NCBI RefSeq assembly: GCF_003149745.1
Contig: NZ_QGEG01000003.1
Span: forward strand, 189,473-253,472
Direction of reading: 5' to 3'
DNA: 64,000 nt
Source of the DNA: Flagellimonas aquimarina
GTDB lineage: Bacteria > Bacteroidota > Bacteroidia > Flavobacteriales > Flavobacteriaceae
Position 1 is the first letter of the stretch; every line of letters starts with the position of its first letter. Below the pieces are notes generated by a model. That model did not search any database. It saw only the letters and a program-made list of their open reading frames with translations, and was not told the DNA's origin. Position numbers and translations under genes: made by a program. This document shows positions 26,436-33,716 of the stretch, in pieces.

Positions 26436-27596
26436 ATGATTCTTACCGATTCCCTTTTGGATTTCTTTTTAGAGACCAGAAAACATTCTGAAGATATTTG
26501 CCAACCTTTGGAAATTGAAGATTATGTGGTTCAGCCAGTTATAGACGTAAGCCCACCAAAATGGCACTTAGGTCACACTACATGGTTTTTTGAGGAGTTT
26601 ATTCTAAAGCCCCATGCCAAGGATTACACCCTATTTGATGAAGATTTTTCATTTGTCTTTAATAGCTATTATGAAACTGTTGGAAAAAGGGTAGTTCGTT
26701 CAGACAGAGGTAACTTATCCAGACCATCTGTTAAAAAGGTATATGAATATAGAAAATATGTCACCGATGGCATAAAAAGGTTTTTAGCAATAAACCAAAA
26801 CCAAGAAATCAATGCGATACTGGAAATAGGCATCCACCATGAAAAGCAGCATCAGGAATTGTTGTTGACAGATATTAAATACATCTTGGGGAATAACCCA
26901 TTATTGCCCGCATACTCCAAAACATTTGAAGATTATCCTATTGAAAGCCATCAACAAGACTGGATTGCCATAGAAGAAGGTATTTATGAAATAGGCCATA
27001 ATTCCAACGATTTCTGTTTCGACAATGAATTGGGAAGACATAAGGTTCATTTACACTCCTATGAAATTTCCAATAAATTGGTCACCAATAAAGAGTTTAT
27101 TGAGTTTATTGAAGCAGGAGGCTACCACCGTTTTGACATTTGGCACGCTGAAGGATGGGACTGGGTAAGCCAGAACAACGTCACCTCGCCATTCTATTGG
27201 CATAATATTGATGGAGAATGGTACAACTATACCGCCAAAGGCCTTCAAAAAGTTGAAGAACAAGCTCCGTTGACCCACATTTCTTATTTTGAGGCGTTTG
27301 CATATGCCCAATGGAAAGGCTTTAGACTGCCCACAGAGTTTGAATGGGAAGCCGCACAAGCATTTTTTCCCTGGGGCAAACGTTGGGAATGGACGGAAAG
27401 CGCCTATCTTCCCTACCCCAACTATCAAAAGGCTGATGGTGCCCTGGGCGAATACAACGGCAAGTTTATGGTAAATCAAAAAGTGCTGAGAGGAAGCTCT
27501 GTAGCAACCCCTTCAATGCACACAAGACATACCTATAGAAATTTTTTCCACCCCCAATTAAGATGGCAGTTTACCGGTTTAAGGTTAGCCAAATAA
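26436..27596 (+). CDS. egtB: Ergothioneine biosynthesis protein EgtB (sulfoxide synthase)
   Basis: Non-heme iron enzyme of 386 aa joining a DinB-like N-terminal half with a formylglycine-enzyme-like C-terminal half. It would form the C-S bond between hercynine and a cysteine-containing thiol. The metal triad is visible as a His in PPKWHLGHTTWF plus the H-x3-H-x-E motif in HHEKQHQELLL. The C-terminal half has FRLPTEFEWEAA, WEWTESAY and VLRGSS with RNFFHP. It is shorter than mycobacterial EgtB. The histidine methyltransferase egtD follows after 16 bp. Genes for egtA and egtC are not seen, so the sulfur donor may be cysteine rather than gamma-glutamylcysteine (inference). OvoA is an alternative, but that enzyme normally carries a fused methyltransferase. 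Confidence 0.9.
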   Translation: MILTDSLLDFFLETRKHSEDICQPLEIEDYVVQPVIDVSPPKWHLGHTTWFFEEFILKPHAKDYTLFDEDFSFVFNSYYETVGKRVVRSDRGNLSRPSVKKVYEYRKYVTDGIKRFLAINQNQEINAILEIGIHHEKQHQELLLTDIKYILGNNPLLPAYSKTFEDYPIESHQQDWIAIEEGIYEIGHNSNDFCFDNELGRHKVHLHSYEISNKLVTNKEFIEFIEAGGYHRFDIWHAEGWDWVSQNNVTSPFYWHNIDGEWYNYTAKGLQKVEEQAPLTHISYFEAFAYAQWKGFRLPTEFEWEAAQAFFPWGKRWEWTESAYLPYPNYQKADGALGEYNGKFMVNQKVLRGSSVATPSMHTRHTYRNFFHPQLRWQFTGLRLAK

Positions 27597-27612
27597 TTAC
27601 GACATATCTACC

Positions 27613-28581
27613 ATGCAAAACAACGAAGTAACAACCTTCACCTCAACTTTTGAGCAAGAGGTCTATGAAGGATTAACAACATATCCCAAACATTTATCTT
27701 CCAAATATTTTTATGATGAAGTAGGCGATAAACTATTTCAGGACATCATGGCAATGCCAGAGTACTACCTAACGGATTGTGAGTTTAACATTCTTGAGGA
27801 GAATAAATCCGAAATCGCTGAACTTTTTGGAAAAGGCGGTGCACCCTTCAGTCTTTTTGAATTAGGCGCAGGAGATGGAAAAAAGACAAAGATTTTACTT
27901 CGCCATTTTACGCAAAACAACATCTCTTTTGATTATAGGCCTATTGACATTAGCCAGAATGCGCTTGATCAGTTGGAAGAATCTCTGGGCAAGGAAATTC
28001 CAAATGTTGAAATAAACACCTTGCAAGGCACCTATTTTGACACTTTAAGGGATATTGGCAATGCTAACGGCAGAAAAAAAGTCATCCTATTTCTTGGTTC
28101 CAATATTGGCAATCTGTTGCATCCCCAAGCAATAGAGTTCTTAAAGAACATGAGAGATTCTGTAAATGAGGAGGATTTAATCTTTATGGGGTTTGACCAG
28201 AAAAAAAATCCACAGACCATATTGGACGCCTACAATGACAAAACAGGGATTACCGAGGCCTTCAACAAAAATATTCTAGCCCGTATCAACAAAGAAATGG
28301 GCGGGAACTTTAATCTGGAAAAATTTTTACATTGGGAAGCATACGACCCAGAAACAGGAACGGCCAAGAGTTATTTGGTATCAAAAGAAGAACAAAGCGT
28401 TTGCATTGAAAGTTTGGAGTTGGAAATACGTCTTAAAGCATGGGAAACCATTCATACAGAAATTTCTCAAAAATACGATGACGCCATTGTGGAATGGTTA
28501 GCAGAAAAAGCTGACTTAAAAATAGTAACAGAATACACAGATGCCGAACAACAGTATAAGAATTATGTTTTTAAAAAATAA
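27613..28581 (+). CDS. egtD: L-histidine N-alpha-methyltransferase EgtD
   Basis: SAM-dependent enzyme (322 aa, usual length) that trimethylates histidine to hercynine, the first step of ergothioneine synthesis. It shows LSSKYFYDEVGDKLFQDI, the SAM loop FELGAGDGKKTKILL, YRPIDIS and LFLGSNIGNL. The C-terminal part includes KSYLVSKEEQSV. It lies immediately after egtB, and DUF427 starts 4 bp after its stop, so the three are one operon. Confidence 0.93.
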   Translation: MQNNEVTTFTSTFEQEVYEGLTTYPKHLSSKYFYDEVGDKLFQDIMAMPEYYLTDCEFNILEENKSEIAELFGKGGAPFSLFELGAGDGKKTKILLRHFTQNNISFDYRPIDISQNALDQLEESLGKEIPNVEINTLQGTYFDTLRDIGNANGRKKVILFLGSNIGNLLHPQAIEFLKNMRDSVNEEDLIFMGFDQKKNPQTILDAYNDKTGITEAFNKNILARINKEMGGNFNLEKFLHWEAYDPETGTAKSYLVSKEEQSVCIESLELEIRLKAWETIHTEISQKYDDAIVEWLAEKADLKIVTEYTDAEQQYKNYVFKK

Positions 28582-28584
28582 TTT

Positions 28585-28866
28585 ATGAAAGCAATTTGGA
28601 ACAACACTGTAATCGCAGAAAGTAACGATACCGTAGTTATAGAAAACAATCATTATTTTCCAGAGGAAAGTATAAAAAAAGAGTTTTTTAAACCTAGTGA
28701 TACGCATACAACTTGCCCATGGAAAGGAGTTGCCTCGTATTACTCAATAGAGGTTGATGGAAAACAAAATGCGGATGCAGCTTGGTACTACCCAGAAACA
28801 AGCGAGTTAGCAAAATCCATTAAGGGGAAGGTTGCTTTTTGGAAAGGAGTCACCATTGAAGCATAA
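28585..28866 (+). CDS. DUF427 domain-containing protein
   Basis: A 93-aa protein covering one DUF427 domain, with VVIENNHYFPEESI, the conserved TTCPWKGVASYYSIEVDG core and AWYYPETSELAKSIKGKVAFW. It is cytoplasmic and of unknown function. It is the last gene of the egtBD operon. A CCATTGAAG/CTTCAATGG hairpin (28853-28876) overlaps its stop codon and may act as a weak terminator. Confidence 0.88.
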   Translation: MKAIWNNTVIAESNDTVVIENNHYFPEESIKKEFFKPSDTHTTCPWKGVASYYSIEVDGKQNADAAWYYPETSELAKSIKGKVAFWKGVTIEA

Positions 28867-28890
28867 ACTTCAATGGCGACTTTTAAGCCT

Positions 28891-29187
28891 CTATATCTCT
28901 AGAACGGCATTTTCCGCTCCAGCATAATCGTTCCATTGAAAACGGTCTGCTTCTGTATCATTAACATATGATCCGTCTACCAAGTATCTAAACTCATATG
29001 TATTCTCTTTAGGAAGTTCGAACGTTCCTTTAAAAGTTCCATTTTTTAACTTTCTTAAAGTGCTTCCTTTTGGGTTCCAATTGTTGAAATCTCCAACTAC
29101 TGCCACTTTCTTTGCTTCTTCTGCAGGCACAGTGAATGTAACTTTACAAACTGGCTTGCTTTTAAGGTATTGTTTTTTTATTGCCAT
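28891..29187 (-). CDS. Isoamylase early-set (CBM48-like) domain protein
   Basis: A 98-aa single-domain protein with the glycogen-binding early-set fold: VTFTVPAEEAKKVAVVGDFNNWNP, LRKLKNGTFKGTFELPKE, YEFRYLVDGSYVNDTEADRF. It probably binds alpha-glucan or acts as a regulatory partner of glycogen enzymes; it has no catalytic part. The ATG at 29187 (MAIKKQYLKSK) is preferred over an in-frame ATG 13 codons upstream, because the domain starts right after it. The 28-kb neighbourhood has no glycogen genes. Confidence 0.85.
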   Translation of the reverse strand: MAIKKQYLKSKPVCKVTFTVPAEEAKKVAVVGDFNNWNPKGSTLRKLKNGTFKGTFELPKENTYEFRYLVDGSYVNDTEADRFQWNDYAGAENAVLEI

Positions 29188-29345
29188 GGTATTTTTCTTT
29201 TTAAAATCAAACGCAAAACAATACATAAAACGGCTTACTCACAATAAGTTAAGTTCGATTTATCATATTGATAAAATGCGCCTAACAATAGGGTTACTTT
29301 TACAAAATTAGGGTTTGATTTTTCAAAAAAAATGATATTTATCAC

Positions 29346-30425
29346 TTAGGATTTGAGCATATCTACAATTGCATCAATCTCATTTTCCGTATTATAGAAG
29401 TGAAAACTTAGACGAATACCGCTACCACGAAGCGCACAAACAACATTTTGTTGCTCAAGCTGTTTAAAAAGCTGTTTATCCCCCTTTATGTTAAATATGG
29501 TGCTGTGAAGATTTCTGTGCGCCACTTTTTCCTCCAAAAGATCCAATGCTAAAAATTCTGTTTTGGCCTTGGATGATAATTTTTCCATTTGGTCTGAAAT
29601 ATGGTTCATGCCAATGTTCTCTATAAAATTCAGTGAAAACTGCAGACTACCAAAGTTAAACGAATCTAAATGTCCGGGCTCTAAGTATTTACAGAAGGGG
29701 ATATCGTTTCTTTTATCAATTATCCTATCCACAGAGCCGTTACCAATGAATTTAAGATCAAAACGTTCTTTTACTTCTTCTTTAACCAATACAAACCCGT
29801 TACCATAACCGGACAGTAACCACTTATATGCGCTTGCTCCCAAAATATCAATTCCAGAGTCCTCGAAATTAAATTCTTGAGTACCGCAGAATTGAGTTCC
29901 GTCCGCAATTATCAAAAGGTCTTTAAACTCGTTTTTGAGTTTCTTTAGAAATTCTAAATCTATTTTGATACCGTCTACCCATTGTACCACGCTTAGCGCT
30001 AAAACATCAATATTTCCCTTTTGTACCCTTTTGTAGATTTTTTCTTCTAGTTTTTCATCAATTTCAACATATTCCCTGTTAAAATCCCTAGTCTCAAAAG
30101 GCCAATTCAATGATGGGTAATCATCCTTTAAAAGGAGTACATTTTGCTTCTTTGACAGTCCTTCCAATAGCATATTTAGACCCAAAGTAAAGTTAGGTAT
30201 CAATGCAACGTTTTTGGCTTTACAATTGAAAAACCTACCAACTTCATCCCTTACATTTGACATATTCTCAAAACTCTTCATTTTCATCTCGCTGCCCCCT
30301 ATCAGGTAATCCAGATCATGTTCTTGTCTCCATTCAAGTAAATCTTCATATAGCAGACCTGTTGCTGCGGTATTGGCATATATGCACTGCTTTAAAACAG
30401 GGAATTTTTTTCTTAAGTTTTGCAT
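29346..30425 (-). CDS. Class V-fold PLP-dependent aminotransferase/lyase-like enzyme
   Basis: PLP enzyme of 359 aa, cytoplasmic. The cofactor Lys is in LGASAYKWLLSGYGNGF, with the PLP-Asp region IIADGTQFCGT before it. N-terminal FPVLKQCIYANTAATGLL and C-terminal VVCALRGSGIRLSFHFYNTENEID fit the class V (NifS/cysteine desulfurase-like) fold. No mobile active-site Cys of a desulfurase is evident. Substrate is unknown. It lies 1.8 kb from egtBD on the opposite strand; EgtE, the C-S lyase of ergothioneine synthesis, belongs to the same fold, so that role deserves testing but is unproven. Confidence 0.85.
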   Translation of the reverse strand: MQNLRKKFPVLKQCIYANTAATGLLYEDLLEWRQEHDLDYLIGGSEMKMKSFENMSNVRDEVGRFFNCKAKNVALIPNFTLGLNMLLEGLSKKQNVLLLKDDYPSLNWPFETRDFNREYVEIDEKLEEKIYKRVQKGNIDVLALSVVQWVDGIKIDLEFLKKLKNEFKDLLIIADGTQFCGTQEFNFEDSGIDILGASAYKWLLSGYGNGFVLVKEEVKERFDLKFIGNGSVDRIIDKRNDIPFCKYLEPGHLDSFNFGSLQFSLNFIENIGMNHISDQMEKLSSKAKTEFLALDLLEEKVAHRNLHSTIFNIKGDKQLFKQLEQQNVVCALRGSGIRLSFHFYNTENEIDAIVDMLKS

Positions 30426-30479
30426 TGATAATATTTTGTGCGTATTTCAATTATATTTGCTCATAAAGATAGCCATTCA

Positions 30480-30869
30480 ATGTTATCAAAAAAGAAGGAA
30501 CAAAATCCTGTTAATATAGAGCAACACGAGCTTTTGGAAAATGCCCAAAAGAGAATCCGTCAAAAAAAAAGGCTGTTTTCTCATTTTGTAGTCTTTCTAA
30601 TAGGCAGTGTCTTTCTTGTTTTGATCAATAAGATCCTAAAGTATGGAGAAGCCTATGATTGGTTTGTTTGGGCGATTCTTTTATGGGCATTTTTATTTAT
30701 AATACATGCATTCAATGTTTTTGTAACCCACAAGTTTATGGGACAAAATTGGGAGCGACAGCAGAGAGAAAAGTTGGTGAGCAAACAAAAGAAACGTATT
30801 GCAGAAATTCAAAAAGAGATTGACACGGATTTTCCACTTTCCAAAATAAATAAAAAAAAAGACCTGTGA
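30480..30869 (+). CDS. 2TM domain-containing protein
   Basis: A 129-aa protein with two transmembrane helices in the middle (about 30-52 and 60-82), separated by KYGEAYDW, between a charged N-terminus (ENAQKRIRQKKRLFSH) and a basic coiled C-tail. This is the Bacteroidota 2TM domain of unknown function. I chose the ATG at 30480 (MLSKKKEQN), as an earlier in-frame ATG at 30438 overlaps the divergent promoter region. Its stop overlaps the folA GTG start (GTGA). Confidence 0.85.
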   Translation: MLSKKKEQNPVNIEQHELLENAQKRIRQKKRLFSHFVVFLIGSVFLVLINKILKYGEAYDWFVWAILLWAFLFIIHAFNVFVTHKFMGQNWERQQREKLVSKQKKRIAEIQKEIDTDFPLSKINKKKDL

Positions 30870-31357
30870 GGCGATTGATTATTATTGCAGCAGCTGGAGA
30901 GAACAACGCTCTTGGCATAAACAACGATCTTCCTTGGCATCTACCGGATGATTTTAAGCGGTTTAAAACCTTGACTACCGGGCATAAAATAATTATGGGC
31001 CGTAAAACCTTGGAAAGTTTTCCAAAGGCTCTTCCAAACAGGGAACATATTGTGGTTACACGGGATAAAAATTATATTCCCAAATTTCCCTGCACCATAA
31101 CACATTCAATAGAAAATGCTTTGGAACTAATAACTGGTGAAGAGTCTGCGTTTATTATTGGTGGTGGGGAAATTTATAAACAAGCTATGGAGTTTGCCAC
31201 TGATATTGAGCTGACCAGAATTCATAGTTCTTTTGAGGCAGATACTTTTTTTCCAGCCATTGACGCAGACGATTGGGAACTGGTCTATGAAGAACATCAT
31301 CCAAAAGACGAAAAACACCTACATGATTTCTCCTATCTTACCTATCGTAGAAAATGA
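30866..31357 (+). CDS. folA: Dihydrofolate reductase
   Basis: NADPH-dependent reductase (163 aa) regenerating tetrahydrofolate, needed because thyA oxidises folate. The N-terminal AAAGENNALGINNDLPWHLPDDFKRFK holds the substrate-binding acidic residue. IIMGRKTLESFPKALPNR and FIIGGGEIYKQAM are the cofactor segments. The start is a GTG overlapping the stop of the 2TM gene, so translation is coupled; no ATG is available nearby. It converges on murI with 3 bp between the stops. Confidence 0.95.
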   Translation: MRRLIIIAAAGENNALGINNDLPWHLPDDFKRFKTLTTGHKIIMGRKTLESFPKALPNREHIVVTRDKNYIPKFPCTITHSIENALELITGEESAFIIGGGEIYKQAMEFATDIELTRIHSSFEADTFFPAIDADDWELVYEEHHPKDEKHLHDFSYLTYRRK

Positions 31358-31360
31358 ATA

Positions 31361-32146
31361 TTAAAAGTTTAGATAGGTCACCTCAACATTTGCACCTTCT
31401 ACCATGCTTTTAAGAACTTCTGTATTTGAGTTGGACAAAAATATGTGCTTGGTATTATCTCTTTTTTTTGCCAAGAGCTGGTTTTTAATCAATATTGCAT
31501 TTGTCTGCTTGGCCACAGCCTCTCCAGAATCTATAATTGTCACCTTTTGTGGAAGAAGACCCCTGAGCGCAGGAATAAGATAAGGATAGTGCGTACACCC
31601 CAAAACAAGGCAATCTATATCTTGCTCCAACATTGGGTTTATATATTGCTTTAAAAGCTCTGTTGTTGTTTTTGAATTGACCTTGTTAGCCTCAATCAAC
31701 TCCACCAAACCAGTTCCTTCTTGCTCTAACACCGTGATACCTTCCGCAAATATTTTTGAGGTGCTATGGAACAAACTGCTAGAAAGAGTTCCTTTGGTTG
31801 CAAGAATACCTACTTTCTTTGTTTTTGTTTTTAGGGCAGCTGGTTTTATGGCGGGTTCAATTCCTATAAACGGAACTTCATAAGTAGCACGCAAATAATC
31901 AATAGCGTTTGTGGTAGCAGTGTTACAGGCAACTACAATTAACTTGCAATTTTCTTGAAGTAATAACTCTGTGTTTTTTACACTAAGCTCTAGAATCTCC
32001 TTTTTGGTTTTAGCACCGTATGGGGCATTCTTGCTATCCGCAAGGTAAATGGTATTTTCATTGGGAAGTAACTTTTGTATTTCCTTCCAAATGGATGTTC
32101 CGCCAACACCTGAATCAAAAATCCCAATGGGTTGTTGCATGCTCAA
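31361..32146 (-). CDS. murI: Glutamate racemase
   Basis: Makes D-glutamate for peptidoglycan (261 aa). Visible are IGIFDSGVGGTSI, the first catalytic Cys in VVACNTATTNA and the second in LVLGCTHYPYLIP, plus IDSGEAVA near the end. It follows the two ompH genes on the same strand, but a terminator lies between, so it probably has its own promoter. Confidence 0.96.
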   Translation of the reverse strand: MSMQQPIGIFDSGVGGTSIWKEIQKLLPNENTIYLADSKNAPYGAKTKKEILELSVKNTELLLQENCKLIVVACNTATTNAIDYLRATYEVPFIGIEPAIKPAALKTKTKKVGILATKGTLSSSLFHSTSKIFAEGITVLEQEGTGLVELIEANKVNSKTTTELLKQYINPMLEQDIDCLVLGCTHYPYLIPALRGLLPQKVTIIDSGEAVAKQTNAILIKNQLLAKKRDNTKHIFLSNSNTEVLKSMVEGANVEVTYLNF

Positions 32147-32169
32147 AAATAGATACTATAAATAGAAAA

Positions 32170-32203
32170 TAAAAAACCGCTTTATCTTGTGGAGAAAGCG
32201 GTT
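32170..32203 (-). terminator. Terminator between ompH and murI
   Basis: Minus-strand stem AACCGCTTT / AAAGCGGTT with an 11-nt loop followed by TTTTT; closes the uppS-bamA-ompH-ompH transcript. Confidence 0.75.
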
Positions 32204-32226
32204 GTAATATTGTTAGAGTAGAAATG

Positions 32227-32736
32227 TTAGAACCCTAATTCTTGTTTTACCGAAGGTAATAGGTCTTTGCCTTTGGCCACAATAAGACTAAGTCCTGGGC
32301 TAGCGTCCACTACATAATCAAAACCTTGTGCAGCTGCCACTTTTTCAATAGCTGTTTTAGCTTTGTCAGAGATAGGAGCAAACAATTCTTGTTGTTTCTT
32401 TTGCATTTCTTGAACGGCTGCTTGTTCGGCTTCTTGAATATTTTTCTCAAAACCTTGCAGTTCAACTGCTCTTTTTTGATTTTCTTCTTCAGATTTTGAA
32501 GTAGCCTCGTTAGAGTACTGGGTATACTTATTTTTAAGTTCAGTCATGGAACTTTCTATATCCGCTCTATACGTTTCCTGTAATTTTTTAAGTTCTGCTT
32601 GTGCGGATTTCATCTCCGGCATTTCAGACAATAATTGCTGCACGTTGATGTGGGCAATTTTGCTCTGCGCATTTACAAAACCAGTAGCCGCTACAAATAA
32701 AACTAAGGCTACAGCAATCTTCTTTACATTTTTCAT
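32227..32736 (-). CDS. OmpH/Skp family periplasmic chaperone (second copy)
   Basis: A 169-aa protein with a signal peptide (cleavage after FVNAQS, about 24) and a long alpha-helical coiled body (about 45-130) typical of Skp prefoldin-like arms, ending in the FDYVVDAS segment. Skp-type chaperones hold unfolded outer-membrane proteins in the periplasm before delivery to BamA, encoded two genes upstream. It is the last gene of the block, 44 bp after the longer paralogue. Confidence 0.92.
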   Translation of the reverse strand: MKNVKKIAVALVLFVAATGFVNAQSKIAHINVQQLLSEMPEMKSAQAELKKLQETYRADIESSMTELKNKYTQYSNEATSKSEEENQKRAVELQGFEKNIQEAEQAAVQEMQKKQQELFAPISDKAKTAIEKVAAAQGFDYVVDASPGLSLIVAKGKDLLPSVKQELGF

Positions 32737-32780
32737 GATTCTAAGTTACTATTTGAATGTTAATTTTAGTGTTTCAATAT

Positions 32781-33617
32781 TTATTGTTGTATTGAATCCT
32801 TTTGTTGTTCTTGCGCTTTTTTCCGTTCTTCCAACTTGCCTTTTCTTTTGGCCTCACGCTCTTCCAATAGTTTCTTTCTTCGTTCCTCGTAAGCTTTTTT
32901 CCGTTCTTCTCTGAGCCTTAATTGCTCTGCTCTTCTATCTTCAGCTTCTTTAGTCTTGGCATCTCTAGCATTTTCAGCTTTTGCCTGCCTTTCTTTTAAT
33001 GCTTCACTTACTTCTTTATCAGCTTCAACCTCTTCTTCTTTAAACTTGTCCAAGCGGTTTTTTTGTTGTTGCTTTTTATTGGATTTACTCACCTTTCTAG
33101 TCCGAGCTATCTCCCTTAAAACCAAGTCACTGATATCGTGCCTTTTTTCGGAGTACAACATTACAACATCTGCCGATTTATCAAAAATAAAATCGTATCT
33201 TTTATTTCCTCCAATTTTTTGGACTTCGTTAAAAACTTGGTCCTGTATGGGCTGAATCAAAAGTTGTTTCTGCAACACTAAATCTCCTTGTGGGCCAAAA
33301 CGATTTTGTTGATAATCTAACATCTCCTTCTCCAAAATCTGGATTTCTTCTTCGCGTTCAGCAATCAACTCATCTGTTAAAAGCACTTTCTCCGCCATTA
33401 AATCCTTTTTTATCTGCTCAACAACACTTTGTTTAAGTTCAATTTCTTGTTTCCACTTTTGGGCCTTGGCATTTAATTGTTCTGTTGCATCTCTATATTC
33501 TTCCACATTTTCAAGGATATATTCCATATCCACATATCCAATTCGTACACCTCTTTGCGAGAAGCCATAAAAGGAAGACATCAAAACAACTAATGACAAA
33601 AAAACCTTGGTATTCAT
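32781..33617 (-). CDS. OmpH/Skp family protein with long charged C-terminal extension
   Basis: A 278-aa OmpH paralogue with signal peptide (FYGFSQR) and RIGYVDMEYILENV opening like Skp. The helical arms follow, then YDFIFDKSADVVML where the family core ends at about residue 160. The remaining ~115 residues are a highly charged Lys/Glu/Arg-rich helix (KEAEDRRAEQLRLREERKK type). Such a tail is common in flavobacterial OmpH copies and may be a coiled spacer. Position between bamA and the shorter ompH points to outer-membrane biogenesis. Confidence 0.9.
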   Translation of the reverse strand: MNTKVFLSLVVLMSSFYGFSQRGVRIGYVDMEYILENVEEYRDATEQLNAKAQKWKQEIELKQSVVEQIKKDLMAEKVLLTDELIAEREEEIQILEKEMLDYQQNRFGPQGDLVLQKQLLIQPIQDQVFNEVQKIGGNKRYDFIFDKSADVVMLYSEKRHDISDLVLREIARTRKVSKSNKKQQQKNRLDKFKEEEVEADKEVSEALKERQAKAENARDAKTKEAEDRRAEQLRLREERKKAYEERRKKLLEEREAKRKGKLEERKKAQEQQKDSIQQ

Positions 33618-33716
33618 TTTTGATTCCGCTTTTTACTAAGAAAATATCGTGCCAAAATAACTAAATAATTTAAAATGAGCCATTTAGAAATTATAAAAAC
33701 AGTATTTTTCTTCTGG

